DNA from: Chrysomallon squamiferum
Lineage: Eukaryota; Mollusca; Gastropoda; Neomphalida; Peltospiridae
Assembly: GCA_012295275.1 (NCBI GenBank)
Contig: CM022669.1
Coordinates: 8,825,989-8,889,988 of the forward strand
DNA length: 64,000 bases
Reading direction: 5' to 3'
Position 1 is the first letter of the stretch. Every line of letters begins with the position of its first letter. The translations under genes and the position numbers were made by a program. The notes beneath the pieces were generated by a model. It ran no database searches and was not told the origin of the DNA. It saw only the letters and a list, made by a program, of their open reading frames with translations. Below are positions 1 through 16,660 of the stretch, piece by piece.

Positions 1-172
1 AAGTGCATGTGTGTATATATTACTTTTCTCATAACAAAATCAGGGAAGAAAATTTGTTTTATAAAGCATATAATTGTCTATTTTGTTATCTGTACAAATG
101 TTAACATAAATCTAAAGTGACAGATCTGTGTAGATATTTCATCTTTTTTAAAAATCTACTGAAAACCATTAC

Positions 173-291
173 AATTATTTTTATTATTACTATTATTATT
201 ATTATTACTATTACTACTACTACTGCTGCTTTTATTATTATTATTATTACTACAATTACTACCACTATTTCTACAACTATTATTATTATTA

Positions 292-322
<31 letters not shown>

Positions 323-357
323 CGGTCACTGTAACTATTACTACTACCACTATTATT
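173..357. repeat. Imperfect ATT/ACT trinucleotide array
   Basis: Nearly continuous ATT, ACT and CT(A/G) triplets fill this stretch. It makes spurious open frames of Ile/Thr/Tyr on one strand and Asn/Ser on the other. Confidence 0.9.
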
Positions 358-1444
358 TTTGTTGAATGTGTATTTGATTTTGTTGATGGAAATGTACTAT
401 TAATGATGTTGCTGCTGTTGCTGCTGCTGCAGTTGTTGTTATTACATTGTGTTAAACTGGCACTGAGAGTGTGTAATGACACCAGTGTGACTTCAGTGTT
501 TGTCACTTGTCACTGTGTCAGTCAGTGTGATGGATGCTGACATCTTTATCTTGTGACAGTTCTGTGAGAAATTAGCTGCAGCAGAGTAAACAATGATCTG
601 TGAAACATGTCTAGTAATAATAGACTGTCTGTCAGTGCTTGTGTGTGTCTCACATATTTAGTACATTAAGCTGTGCATTTATGTGTTGTGTTTGTGTTTG
701 TATGTGTGTATTATTATGTATATTTATGCTGCATTTGTGTGCATCTATCTGCATGTTTGTATGAGTATTTAGATTCATTTAAATCAAAGGAAAATGGTAT
801 GTTACATTTTACTCTTTGTTTAAATTTAGTTATTGTTATAACTACTCTGGTAACGTTGTCAAGTGCACATTATCGATTGCATTTGTTACGAAGAAATTTT
901 GAAAAGATTAAAACACTGTAGTGCATTTTGATTTACGACGGCAAAAAACTTAAAAAGTAATAAATAAAATAATTAACATATCATTTTTCTTGAAACTGGA
1001 ATTCAGAGAACATAAAACAGATATGTGCAGAGTTAAATCATTTTCTTACCCCCCACTGCACTTGTTTAACATAAAAAAAAAAAAAAAAAAATGTTTTTTC
1101 ACAATTTGAAAGAATTACAGACTTAATTGGTTTAGTGTAGCACAGTTCAGTGGTAATCACATTATAGAGGCAAAAAAAAAAAAAAAAAAAAAAACCTTCG
1201 CTGTGTCTCTAATGATATGTGTGATGTGGTGAGGCACGTTACAAGTGTATCGCGTTACACCATCAACTGTTTATAAACCCTCTTACTCTGCTCTTGATTT
1301 ATTCCACCAATCTGCTCGGCTGAAGCTTTTTGTCTCCACTAAACTCAGTGTGGCCTTTCACATGGATCTGACACCAGGGGAAGCAACTAAATCATCTGAC
1401 CAGGCAGCCATGTTGAGTTCATTATATACACAGACAGACAGACA

Positions 1445-1616
1445 GAGAGAGAGAGAGAGAGAGAGAGGGAGGGGGTAGGAGGGAAGGGGAGAGAGATACA
1501 GCTAGAGAGAGAGAGAGAGGGGAGATGGAGTGAGAATAAGAGGAGGGTGTGTGGGGTAAAGGGTTTGAGAAAGAGAAAGAATAAAAGAGAGGGGAGGGGG
1601 AGGGAAAGGGGTAAGT

Positions 1617-1695
<79 letters not shown>
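1445..1695. repeat. GA dinucleotide arrays with purine-rich spacer
   Basis: Two GA blocks (about 1445-1520 and 1628-1695) are separated by G-rich purine sequence. The + strand is almost entirely purine across the block. Confidence 0.9.
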
Positions 1696-1698
<3 letters not shown>

Positions 1699-2225
1699 TG
1701 TAAGTAAACGAAACAGGGTGAGAGTAAGACAAATTGTTACCACAAATTGTGATGTGTGACACTCTGTGTGTTTGAAGCACTGGGGGGGTTAGAATGTAAT
1801 CATCTCATTATGAAGAAATGACTGGGGAGGAGTGGGGGGAGGCAGGAAAGACATATGCTACAAAGTACATGTGCACCCGAACTTGGAAAAAAATAGAGAA
1901 CAGTGTGGCCTGAGATGGCACAGAAAGGTGTGAAAAAATACCTTTTATTTGGAAAGAATGAGCAAGTTACACTGTGTGTTTAGTTTTAATGAAATTTAAA
2001 CGGCTGTTGGTGTTGTTGTGTTTAATGTGAGTGAAGATTAAACGGATGTTGAAGTTGTTGTGAGTGAAGTTGGAGGAAGTTAATGAGGAGTTAAACAACA
2101 AAGTAAAAAAGGCTGCAGGTGGTGATAACAGGTATCTTACTTAATATCACTGTATCTGTTGGGCAACATATGTCGTCACGGCAACTAATACAGTACATTC
2201 GTGGAGCTGGGATAATATTTTCCTT

Positions 2226-2268
<43 letters not shown>

Positions 2269-2686
2269 CCAGTGAATAAGGACTGCTTTTTGTATTTTAA
2301 AAATTTTTTTTTTTTTTAAAAGACTTTGAACTGTTTTTAGCAGATAAAAATTTTCTTAATAGATTTACTCTTCTCTTTTACATGGATATTTATTAATTTA
2401 AAAAAAAAAAAAAAAAATTTTTTAATCTTTTGTTGGTTTTATAAATCAGTAACAAGAAAAAAGCTTAAATGTTGCTTCAGATGTATCACTGTGGTAAAAA
2501 GTGGTTTATTTTAAAAACATGGAAAGAAAAAAAAAATATTGTGAGAGAAATGAGATATTTAAAAGTGATCTGTGTGGAACAAAGTTTATAAAGTGAGTAG
2601 TGAGTGCGTGTGAGTCTTTCATCTCAAGTTCAAAAAATATCACTTTAAGTAGAGCTGAGTTATACCTGCAGTTAGTGTGTTTACAG

Positions 2687-3110
2687 GTGTGTGTGTGTGT
2701 GTGTGTGTGTTTTTGTGTGTTTGTGTGTGTGTGTGTTTATGGATGTGTGTGTTTGTTTTTGTGTGTGTGTGTGTGTGTTTATGGCTATGTTTTTGTATGT
2801 ATGTATCTGTATGTGCTTAAATGTGAAATGCATATGTTTGTATATGTGTATATTTGTACATGTGTATATGTGTGTGTTTCTGTGTATCATACATGTATCA
2901 GTGTGTGTGTATTTATGTGTATATATTTGAGTGTATGTGTGTTTATGTGCTTGTGTGTATGTACAGTCTGTATACATAAATGTCTGTCTGTGTATGTTTT
3001 TGTTTGTGTTTGTGTATATGTTTGTTTTTGTTTATGTTTGTGTGTATGTTTGTTTTTGTTTGTGTTTGTGTGTGTATGTGCTTGTGTCTGTGTACATGTG
3101 TATATCAGAT
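2687..3110. repeat. Degenerate GT/TTTG-rich array
   Basis: GT dinucleotides with frequent TTTG, TATG and TGTA interruptions. Cys/Val-rich (+) and Thr/His-rich (-) frames here are artefacts of the repeat. Confidence 0.88.
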
Positions 3111-3189
3111 CATGTTGTGTCACAGACTAACAACAAAAACATTGTAAACGTTAAACAAAACAAAATCCCAAAATCATATTACCACTCTT

Positions 3190-3226
<37 letters not shown>

Positions 3227-3368
3227 ATTGTATATATATATATATATATACACACACACTGCAGATAGTCTATCAGTTTTGACCATAATTCTACTCAAGC
3301 TGAATTGTAGAAAATACCTACAAAGACTGAGTGTTCATTCTATAACTTATTTACTTTATTCCATTTTC

Positions 3369-3399
<31 letters not shown>

Positions 3400-4430
3400 T
3401 ATATTTTAAAATTTTTAAAACCTTTTTTATTGCTTATTTTGTTCACTTTGATGACATAATGTCTGAAATCAATACTTCTTTTGAACTTGGTGATATACAG
3501 TACCCATCACACAGACAAACAGACAGGTTGTTAGGTAGGAAATTCTAAGATTACTAATATTTAAGAGCATTTCTTGTTCTTTTTCTTTTTTTTTTTTTTT
3601 TTTTGCTTTTTCACTTTTCTCCATTTTCTTTTCTTTCTTTCTTTTTCTTTTTTTTTGTCAGTGCAAAATTATCTGTAATTTTACAAATATTTATATCTGA
3701 AATAAAATTTCTTTTTTTTTTTTTTTTCATTCTGTTATATATTGAAGAAGATAAAAGATTTGTATATATAAAACAGATCAGGTTTCCAAACAAGAAATTG
3801 ACACAACTATAAGCAGTTGTTTTTTTTTCATCAGTGTGTCACAGTTTTTACAGTGACATTTTTTATTTTATTTTTTTTTTAAATGTTCTCTCACAGCAAA
3901 GTACAGACACAGACGAAATTAAAATGTAGTCATAAAATGTGATCAAAAACTAGTGAAATTTATCTTTTATAGAATTTAACATTTTATTCACTTCTTTTTT
4001 TAATTAGAATTTTTATGAATGTGAACTAAAATAACCCTTTTGTAAGATTGATGGAGATATATGTTGTTGTTGTTGTTGTTGTTGGGTTTTTAAATTAGAA
4101 TAACAGTTATGTATTTCTATAGAGCAAACAGATTTTTGTTTAATTTGAAAATTAAAATACTACTACTACTAATAATAATAATAATAATTTTAAAAGAAAT
4201 AAAATCAAAAATTTATAAACAAAAATAAACAAAAAGTAATTTAAAAACTACAATACAAAACAATAATGTGTTTTGATGTTGTGTTTTATATTGTAGTTTT
4301 TCAATTACTTTTTATTTATTTTAATTTTTCAAATTAAACCACTACAAAGTGATGAAAACAGTGAATTGATCTATGAAACCTCTTTGAAATATAAAATGAT
4401 TATATAACTGGTTTGAGAAATTTGACAAAG

Positions 4431-4468
<38 letters not shown>

Positions 4469-4703
4469 CAAATGCCTGCACCTCTAATGAAAGTTGGTTT
4501 TCCTTTTTGATTTAATTTTTTTTTAATTTATTTTCTGTTTAATGCTAAATACATTCTTGATATTTAATCATTAAACAGTATCCATTAAATAATGTTTTGA
4601 TCTTTTTTCCTGTAATAAGAAAAACTAAACACACAAAAAAAAAAAAAAAAAAACCAACCAGAAATGTATGCATTTTCAATCTTCATTTTTTTTCTCTTTT
4701 CCT

Positions 4704-4739
<36 letters not shown>

Positions 4740-4884
4740 AAAATTTGAAGGAAATAAAACAAGTACAAAGCATTGAAGTGATAAACAGTGTAATTCACAA
4801 CCCCCACCCCCCCCCCCCTCATCTCTCCCCAGTCGCCAGCCCCCACTGCTGCGCTTTCCTAGCTGTGAACACACATGACACTGT

Positions 4885-5335
4885 CAAGTAATAAAATGTG
4901 AGCCCAGCCAGTGTGAGGTTATTTTTCCCAAGTGCAATCAAAAGAACTTGTTTGTAACCCTGGTAACAGAGGAGTTGCTGGCTGCCCGATAGCCCGGCAG
5001 TGTTAAAACAGAGAAATGATTGCCCAGTTCCCCAGGCAGGAAGTCACATCAGTAATTGATCACATTGTCCTAACCCATTTCTCTCTCTCTCCATTTCTCT
5101 CTCTCTCTCTCTCAGTGCAGTCTGCTGTAAAAGTGGGCGGGCTCTGTTGCTCTGTCAATCATTTTCGTTCGGCGTGTCAATCACAGACGCGAGGACTGTC
5201 AGTCACAGATGCGCGGTGTGTCAGACACACATGCTGTATACCAATCAAGGTGTGTGTAGCGGGTAATTGGAAATCAGTGAGAGTGGAAGGTAAGGTAACA
5301 TGTGAGAGGTATAATAAGAACAATTTCAAGTAATG
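4885..5335. promoter_or_regulatory. Unique CpG-containing island with TGTCAATCA motifs
   Basis: Unlike its surroundings, this block has complex sequence and several CpGs. It contains TGTCAATCA at about 5152-5160 and again at about 5177-5185, then related TGTCAGTCA and TGTCAGACA copies spaced about 20 bp apart. TGTCAATCA matches the known PBX/MEIS-type TALE homeodomain site. It could be an enhancer or part of an unrecognised exon; the assignment rests on sequence character only. Confidence 0.3.
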
Positions 5336-5899
5336 TAAAAACAATGTGTGTGTGTGTGTGTGTGTGCTCTGGCTGTTGTTAAAAAAAAAACAAGCAAGAC
5401 TTGAGTCGGTGATGTCTGGCAGGGTTGAGCTCTGTTTTAATTGCTGTATGAAATGATGCCAAGCTCATAATCAGCAACTGATGCAAGGAATGTCATAGAA
5501 ACTGTGAATGTAATTTCGCTCATTTTCGTACCGATTGAACAAATTTTGTAGCAATAACATCATCACAAGTTTTGTGACTTGTTCTTTGAAAGCAAAGATG
5601 ATTATGTTCAGTTTCTTATTAAAACACACAATACGACTTTTAGTTACTAACCTGTATGGAAGACCGTTTTGTCAATGAATCTATGAGAAAATGTCTTGTA
5701 CCTGATTGACAAGAGAGAGAGAGTCTGTTCCACTGACTGAAAGGAGAATTTACTCCAACACATTTGAAAAGGAGTAACTGCTCATTAAACAACTTCTCAG
5801 TATATTAATTGTAACTCTAACCCTCTTAAGTGATGTGGGGATTAAGTGAGAGTTTCTACTCTAGCATATCAGGTTCATTGTAGCAATTAGCTGATCATT

Positions 5900-6175
5900 A
5901 AAAATCTGTGTTATGATTTCCTTTCATTCCGCGTGACTTGCTGGTATCCCGTGTTACACTGTCTGTGATCACTTCTTCATTTCATCACAGACACAGAAAC
6001 AAACACGAGCAGAAAGCCAGTAATTGGGAAAACCTGCTCATTACAGATTCACGAAAAATCTTTTAATCAGTAATGAAACTCGGAGGAGTTGTACTGGATT
6101 TCACAGCCACTGTCACAAAGACGTGTCCTGTTTGAACACCGAGCAAGTCAGATGACAGGCTAATTACACTCATTT
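5900..6175. promoter_or_regulatory. Unique intronic block, enhancer-like
   Basis: About 275 bp free of SSRs, with TAATTG and TAATTAC homeodomain-type cores and a TGGGAAAA box resembling the Su(H)/RBPJ core. It lies upstream of the first visible SMG5 exon. No conserved reading frame is visible, so a regulatory role is a guess from complexity. Confidence 0.25.
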
Positions 6176-6327
6176 GTTTCTTTCTTTTTATTTTTTTTTT
6201 TTTTTTTTTTTTTAATTACTTATTATCTGTGCTGCTCAGTATTGTTTGACGGCTTTAATAAAAGAAACTGATTCTTGTAAATAATCTGAGCCAACCTTTG
6301 TATATCTGACATGTTTTCTTTTTGATT

Positions 6328-6329
<2 letters not shown>

Positions 6330-6392
<63 letters not shown>
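6330..6392. repeat. CT dinucleotide run
   Basis: About 31 CT units lie 80 bp upstream of an SMG5 exon acceptor and may lengthen its pyrimidine-rich region. Confidence 0.95.
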
Positions 6393-6395
<3 letters not shown>

Positions 6396-6473
6396 AATGA
6401 AAGTAATTAGACTGTGGTAAAAAAAACCTCGGTGTGTTTTTAGAATTGTTTTAAATTTGACTCTTTCTTTCAG

Positions 6474-9860
<3,387 letters not shown>

Positions 9861-11690
9861 ACTGGACGGAGGAGCACAAAGTACAAAAGCTGGAACAGAC
9901 ACAGAACAAAAGTTCACGAAAAAACACAGAACCTGACTGGAACACAGATTATGACTAGAACACTAATCCTGACCAGAACCCTGAACCGGACTGGAACATG
10001 TAAAACATTAACAGAAAATCTCATCCTGCTTGACTTTTATCACAAGAACTAAAAGAGAGATGATGAAAATTTAATAATTTAAAAAAAAAATAATAATTAA
10101 TATATTTTATATGAATTTAGAAATACGACAATTAACTCAAGTGAATGGAGAAAATACACATGCAGGAATACTGAGTCGTTGTGGAGGAAATCTAGTAAAC
10201 ACTAAGTTTTGTTTAAAACTTTTCTCTTCACACAAACAGTGTTGTCAGACGAAAACTTTGAGAACTTTTTATATTCTTTCTTCCGCATCTAGCCAGCCCA
10301 GATATGTGATGACATATATAAACATTTAGGTGACATATATATATATGGCCTACATTAAACATGCAAGTGAAATGTAATGTGAAGACAATAGGTGATGGTA
10401 CATGTGATAAACATATAACATATAAGCGATACACTGGTGACTTAAAATTCTCAGTTAATGACATTAAACAGAAAGATTAAAAAAAACATTTTACACAGAT
10501 GTTTTTTAAACTTCTCCACATTAAAGTGTTTTTAATAAATAAATTAAAACATACAAACGATCTAATCTCAAATTGAAAAGTTTATCAGCACTAAGATTTA
10601 CAGGTAAATTCTCACGTACATTTGTAATATATTGTTGTGATATGTTACCTGTGTAATATATTAGTATATGCAGTATAAGACATAATTTAACGATTCAGCA
10701 TTTGCCTGGTTTTTCAAGCATAATATTAGTTAACGGGACATGAAGATTTTATTGATTTTTAACCAACTTGAGATAAAAGAAACATACAAGAAATTAAGTA
10801 ATTGTTACTGTTAAGCTATAAAAATATGTTTCACTTGTTGAAGAATAACAAGTAACAGTAACTAAATAAATTTTAAAAATTTGATGGAAAGTGCATCAAG
10901 ATGACATGCTGTTGTGAAGTTTTAAACTAAACCTTGGTAATTTCAGCCTTCTAAAGGTTAATTAAGTTTTTTTTTAAACATTGCTATCTGTTCTGTACTC
11001 TGTCTTTATATGTAACATACATGCAGCAAATTTTATTTTATAATACATAAACTTAGAGGTGAATAACAGATAGCAGTAATGAATAACAATAATTTAACAA
11101 ATGCTTGGATTAAACTGTTTTCCTGTTATCTCTAATGTATTTGTAAAGTTATACAAAGAAACATGAAAATAAAACTTTAATAAAAATGTGACACTATGAT
11201 GTGAGTAAGTCAACACTTAAACATGTTGAAACTTTTTAGTTTTCTGTTATTTTCAAACTGCTCTTTTTGTTTCTATTATTTTGCATTGTTATTAATTTCA
11301 TTTATTTTCTTTAATTTATAAAAAAAATAAAAAATTAAACATGATTTAGGAAAAACATGAAATTAACAATATTCTTGTTTTTCTTTTTAAGTTTTAATTA
11401 TTTGTGAGTATATGTGTGTACATGCATTTCTAATTATACTATATACAAATTGTAACTTTCTGTCTCACTGAAAGAGCAGAAGAACATGGATTTTCTTTCT
11501 TTTTTAATTTGGTTCTGATTTTACATTATTTCTTATACCCTTTTTATTTTGTGCTGACTGTTTAAAAATGTGGCTTGTATTTTATGTTTAATTAACAATT
11601 ACTTTTATTTTGCTTAAAGTGAATATTAAAAAAAAAAACTTTTATCAGACTCTGATAATAAAATGTATCAATGAAATAATTTTGAGTCCT
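9861..11690 (+). other. Probable SMG5 3'UTR
   Basis: Noncoding and AT-rich. The first about 140 bases carry a degenerate repeat around GAACnnGACTGGAAC. AATAAA hexamers occur at 10534-10539, 10865-10870, 11168-11173 and 11657-11662. The last is followed by a GT-rich stretch (about 11685-11705), as expected downstream of a cleavage site, so the 3' end may lie near 11680; an earlier site is equally possible. Confidence 0.5.
11657..11662 (+). terminator. Candidate polyadenylation signal of SMG5
   Basis: Canonical AATAAA followed within 30-45 bases by GTCCTGTCTGTTTTT-type GU-rich sequence. Competing AATAAA hexamers upstream make this one of several candidates. Confidence 0.4.
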
Positions 11691-12684
11691 GTCTGTTTTT
11701 AGTGATTGTGTTTGAAACACTGTGGTGTGTGCTGTAATGTCTGGGGAGGGTGACTAAAAGACATCTTGCTGCTGACTGGTAAAAGAAATGTGAGGCAGGT
11801 TTCATCTTTGTTCTCATCGTAAAATTACATCGCTACAAGCTATTCCAGTCACTTGCAAAAAGATAAACGTTACGTAAAGAAAAGAAATAATAGAGTAGTC
11901 CGTTTAAAAAGTCACAAAAGCTTGAGTCACCATTTATTTACTATTGCAGTACTTAACGTTATTATTATTATTATTATAAATTGAAATAATGTGAAGGCCT
12001 TTTACATCGATAAAAATTGAGAAACTTTCTATTTATGCGTGTTAAAAGTATATTTATTTATTTACCAATAGACTGAATTTCAGATTTGTGAAATTATTAA
12101 AATTTTTTTTTTTTTTTTTTTTTTTGCGTTTTTTTTTTTTTTTTTTTCAATAAATAAATAAATAAATATATAAATTATTATTATTATTATCATTATTATT
12201 ATTACTGAACTAATCAAAATAAAACAATTTTATTTACGTAGCTAAACGAGGAAATCTCATGCCTGACAGAAATCGATATCATATTCTCTGATTATTTATT
12301 TAATCGTCTATCCTTTTTCTTTCTTTTCTTTATCTTTTTTTTTTTTTTTTTCTTTTTTTTTTTTTTCTTCTGATTTTCCAGTCCTGTCGTAGTTTGGCCG
12401 ACGACACTGCGACAATATCCGGGTCCTTAACGGTCGAGCGACTATTCCGTGTGTAAATCAGGGGGTTTTAAAAGTGATATTCGACCTGGCCAGCCAATTT
12501 GTGCGTGCATTGTCAGAGGACGGGTAAAAACGTGTTTTCTGAAACCATTAGACGTTGCTCGCCACCTATTCCTTGTCACGCAAACTTCTCGTAAAACCTG
12601 ACAACATGAAACCGCATAAAGAATGCCCACAGTTTTAATGCTTCTGTTTTTTTTATTTTTTTTTTTTTTTATTTTATTATTCTC

Positions 12685-12719
<35 letters not shown>

Positions 12720-13079
12720 CACTCAGTTCAGGCAGCAGTAGTCAATTCCCATCAGGGACTGAAAATAATAATAAAAAAAAAAAAATGCACAGGGCGGGTC
12801 CACACAAAAACACATATTTCGAGTTTTAGTGTGTGTGTGTGATTTCATTGAGGTGATGACAGGATGCACGATCGATTCACCACAGCGGTATCTGCTGATA
12901 TCTTTCTTTACTAATATAAAGCAAAAATACATTATTTCACCAGAAAACGTGATGTTATGTTTAAAATTTATATACATGTAATGTGTTTGTCTGTCTATTT
13001 ATATATATAAACACTGGTTTGCTCGAAGTAGTTAAGCTGTTTTATGAAGACAGATATGTATGGAATGCGTTTAAGACTT

Positions 13080-13812
13080 GCACAGTGATCTCAGTCTGAC
13101 TACTTTAACTGTGTTGTATATAACCTCAGTCTGACTACTTTAACTGTGTTGTATATAACCTCAGTCTGACTACTTTAACTGTGTTGTATATAACCTCAGT
13201 CTGACTACATTAACTGTGTTGTATATAACCTCAGTCTGACTACATTAACTGTGTTGTGTATAACCTCAGCCTGACTGTATATATAACCTCAGCCTTAACT
13301 GTGTGTATATAACCTCAGTGTATAACCTCAGCCTGACTACATTAACTGTGTTGTATATAACCTCAGTCTGATTACTTTAACTGTGTTGTATATAACCTCA
13401 GCCTGACTACATTAACTGTGTTGTATATAACCTCAGTCTGACTATTAACTGTGTTGTATATAACCTCAGTCTGACTACATTAACTGTGCTGTATATAACC
13501 TCAGTCTGACTACATTAACTGTGCTGTGTATAACTTTAACTGTGCTGTATATAACCTCAGTCAGTCTATATAACCTCAGTCTGACTACATTAACTGTGTT
13601 GTATATAACCTCAGTCTGACTACATTAACTGTGCTGTATATAACCTCAGTCTGACTACATTAACTGTGTTGTATATAACCTCAGCCTGACTACATTAACT
13701 GTGTTGTATATAACCTCAGCCTGACTACATTAACTGTGTTGTATATAACCTCAGCCTGACTACTTTAACTGTGTTGTATATAACCTCAGCCTGACTACTT
13801 TAACTGTGCTGC
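13080..13812. repeat. 35-bp minisatellite, about 20 copies
   Basis: The unit is TCAGTCTGACTACTTTAACT plus GTGTTGTATATAACC, 35 bp, with variants TACATT, GTGCTG and AGCCTG and several truncated units near 13270-13320 and 13525-13575. There is no reading frame. It is a plain intergenic minisatellite, probably length-polymorphic. Confidence 0.95.
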
Positions 13813-14989
13813 GTAACACTTTATAACACAAACAGGTAGCCTGCCAGGTTCCAGGTTCAGATGAACCGACAGTTCAGTCTCATTCCTGCGTCCTTCGTTC
13901 CTCAGTCAGTGATACTCAAGTGGTGAACGGAACGAGTAACTCTGGCAGTTGTCTTGTTTTGATTTAATCTCTGGGGTTTTTCTTTTCTTCTTCTTCTTCT
14001 GTGTTTCTCCTGATTAATAATTTAGTCTGTTTCCAGCTGCAGCTAGTCTAGACGACTCGCTTATCAGTGGTCACATTTTCTTTTCTTTTTTCATTTTTTT
14101 TTGTGCTTCTTTCGCGGTCACAGACGACGATCTAACTGATGTCTGATGGTTGCAGGACGCCGTCGTGGTTGCTCAGGAAACTTATACGTTAAAAAACATG
14201 AAAAAATGTGTTACGAGATCTGCTAAAAATGAAGTCAAACACGTTGACTGCCTTCGTCCAGATTTCTGTATCCCACCATAGGAATGCAATTCACAAGTAC
14301 AGATGGCGAACCATGTAACCGGCAAATATGGGACCGAAAGTGGTCCGGATTTTTTCTTGATACAGACAAAAATCTTTATTAAACATATATAAAATAAAGA
14401 ACGAAGCTGTATTTGACAGATACAAATTAATACACTTATAACGCAGGTTCTGTTCTCTTTGATCTTTTTTATAATTCACTTAAAATTCTCAAAATATCTT
14501 TACAGAATACGCCATTCATTAGCGGACTGCGTTTCTGGCACACGTTTTAAGACGTGATAATAAATGAAGATGAAACAAATAGCCCGTTGTGAGATGTTCT
14601 CACTTGAACGTCACGGGAAACCAAAACGATCCGCGCCCGATTCGAAAGTAGCCAATTATTAGGATTTTGCGAGTTTCTGGAAGACGGACAAATGGTTGGT
14701 ACCTGTAAATTTTATTTTTTAAATTTTTTTTAAAAATGTTTAAAAATACTTTCAACTCGCGGGTAAATCGACTGTATAGAAAGTTTATCTGAATAATCAC
14801 TTTACTAAACGATTTATCATTAGTTGTGACAGCAGCTGGTTTCCCCTCTAGTGTCATCAACATGTAACAAATCATACGTTTAACATCTAAACAACCGTTG
14901 TTGTTGTTTGGTTTTTTAAAAAAATATATTTAGTTATTTATTAGGTGAAACAAAAACAAATGTGTCCGATGAATAACGTGTTACTGTGA

Positions 14990-15900
14990 AGTCAATGGAC
15001 GTGACCACGACGTGCGTACTTCAACTGTTTGGGATTAATACGTCAAGCTGACACCCACCCAGACCGCGGCTCTTGGGGTTTGAGTCGTGTCATTCTGAAA
15101 GCAAAGAAACAAATTTGGTAAACCTCAGAGCGACATCATTTCAATTACAGAAAGAGAAAAGAGAAAAAAAAAAAAAATTATAAACGTATGTCCAATTTCA
15201 TGGTAGCTTTCATGTGATATATATAATCATCTGCACAGAAATAAGCTGCTTATTAAAAAATCTCATTCTGGAATCAGTAGCAGACGTGATCACCGTGTTA
15301 TTATCAAGATGGCGGGTAAACAGGATCGGCTGCGAGGAACGAAACGGCTTTGTGTCTCTGACGGGCGGAAGTGAACGAGAGAGGCGCTGGTCTAATAACC
15401 AGCTTTTCTCTCCCCCCTCCACCACCCCGCCAACAGTCTCGTTCCGCTTCGCCGCATCCTCCTCCTCCTCCTTGCGATACGCGCAGACGTCGGTTCCCTC
15501 TATAATCCCTCGTTTCCACCGACTCATTAATGTTTTCATAATACCAGTCGATGTTCTTCTAATAGACGGCCATTATACTTCCCCCCACCAACACACACAC
15601 ACACAAACTGGCTACCAAATACGAAAAATGCATTGTTGACATTCTCAGGGCACTGAACCGTGGACGTTTTCTTCCACATCTGCTTGGTCGGGCACCCCGC
15701 CACGACGGTGACCAATCTGGCGACATTTTGTTTTGTTGTTCGTTCATTGGTTCCATTTGTTGGTGGCGCACCGCCCTCAGTTAAAAGAACTGCCTGACAC
15801 TTACAAACGAAACAGTGAATTGGACTGCGGGATGTTTCTTTTCAGACTCCCAGAGAAGGATTAAAACGGCAAGCATGCTCACGAATTAACCCTTTCAGCT
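14990..15900. promoter_or_regulatory. CpG-rich island with a YY1-type AAGATGGCGG box
   Basis: The block is rich in CpG compared with its surroundings and includes AAGATGGCGGG at about 15306-15316, the classical YY1 motif often found at or just downstream of transcription starts, plus CTCC and CCGCC runs. Open frames on both strands show no recognisable protein. It may be an upstream alternative promoter of Groucho or the promoter of an unrecognised transcript. Confidence 0.35.
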
Positions 15901-16091
15901 CTGACGACTGCTACACTGTGTGTTAGTTTGATCAAACTATCGCCCTTGACAAAATGGACGCTTTTTTTTTTTTTTTTTTTTTTTTAAATGGGGTCAGATT
16001 AAAGGACAAAGAGAAAACGGGATGCTGGATTATTAATAATATAAAAAATGTCATAAATATATTACCACTTTAATTTAAAATCTTCCCCGTA

Positions 16092-16320
<229 letters not shown>

Positions 16321-16504
16321 GTATGTGACTGTTAAATGTTTAATAACGTTTCTGTACATGAGACTATATCGAGGATAGTCACAGTTTTTTAATATGGAGT
16401 AAAATAAAATAAAATAAAATAAAATAAAATAAAATAAAAGTAAAAAATGCAGTTTACTGATGTTTAAATGTTTTTCTACATTCAGTGTTGTTCTTTCACT
16501 GTTT

Positions 16505-16660
16505 TACCGTAGCAACCGTTACCTTAGAAACCTGAATTACTCCGGACTTATGACGTCATGTTCTGACCAATCCTGCAGGTGAAGGACCTTAAAAGAACTT
16601 CGTTAATTGGAGTTAACAGATCCTGCGTCATAGAGAGGAGTCAGTGTACTGTCTACGTCA
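16505..16660. promoter_or_regulatory. RFX X-box-like site next to a palindromic CRE
   Basis: GTTACCTTAGAAAC (16518-16531) fits the RFX X-box pattern GTHNYY-2N-RRNAAC. Twenty bases on is TGACGTCA (16551-16558), the palindromic CRE, followed by GACCAATCC, a CCAAT-type box (about 16564). The cluster resembles a proximal promoter or enhancer; no transcript start is visible. Confidence 0.35.

Larger units (their letters stand above)
1..6473. other. Gene-free left flank or upstream SMG5 intron
   Basis: I find no convincing exon here on either strand. Long open frames are translations of ATT, GA, GT or T repeats. The stretch holds an ATT-type array (about 173-357), GA arrays (1445-1520, 1628-1695), a GT-rich array (2687-3110), CA runs (3192-3224, 4432-4460), a CT run (6330-6392) and many A or T runs. 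Since the next exon downstream is internal to SMG5, this is most likely an SMG5 intron, possibly with an upstream exon I failed to recognise. Confidence 0.6.

Noticed and set aside
1361-1433. Possible upstream SMG5 exon (HMDLTPGEATKSSDQAAMLS)
   Set aside because: Open and non-repetitive, but it lacks a good acceptor and runs straight into a GA repeat; no match to SMG5 that I can recognise.
2600-3130. Cys/Val-rich open frame of 176 codons
   Set aside because: It is a literal translation of a GT/TTTG repeat, with equally long frames on the other strand.
15214-15771. Overlapping frames on both strands in the CpG island
   Set aside because: No recognisable domain and no strand preference; CpG-rich DNA has fewer stop codons, which explains them.
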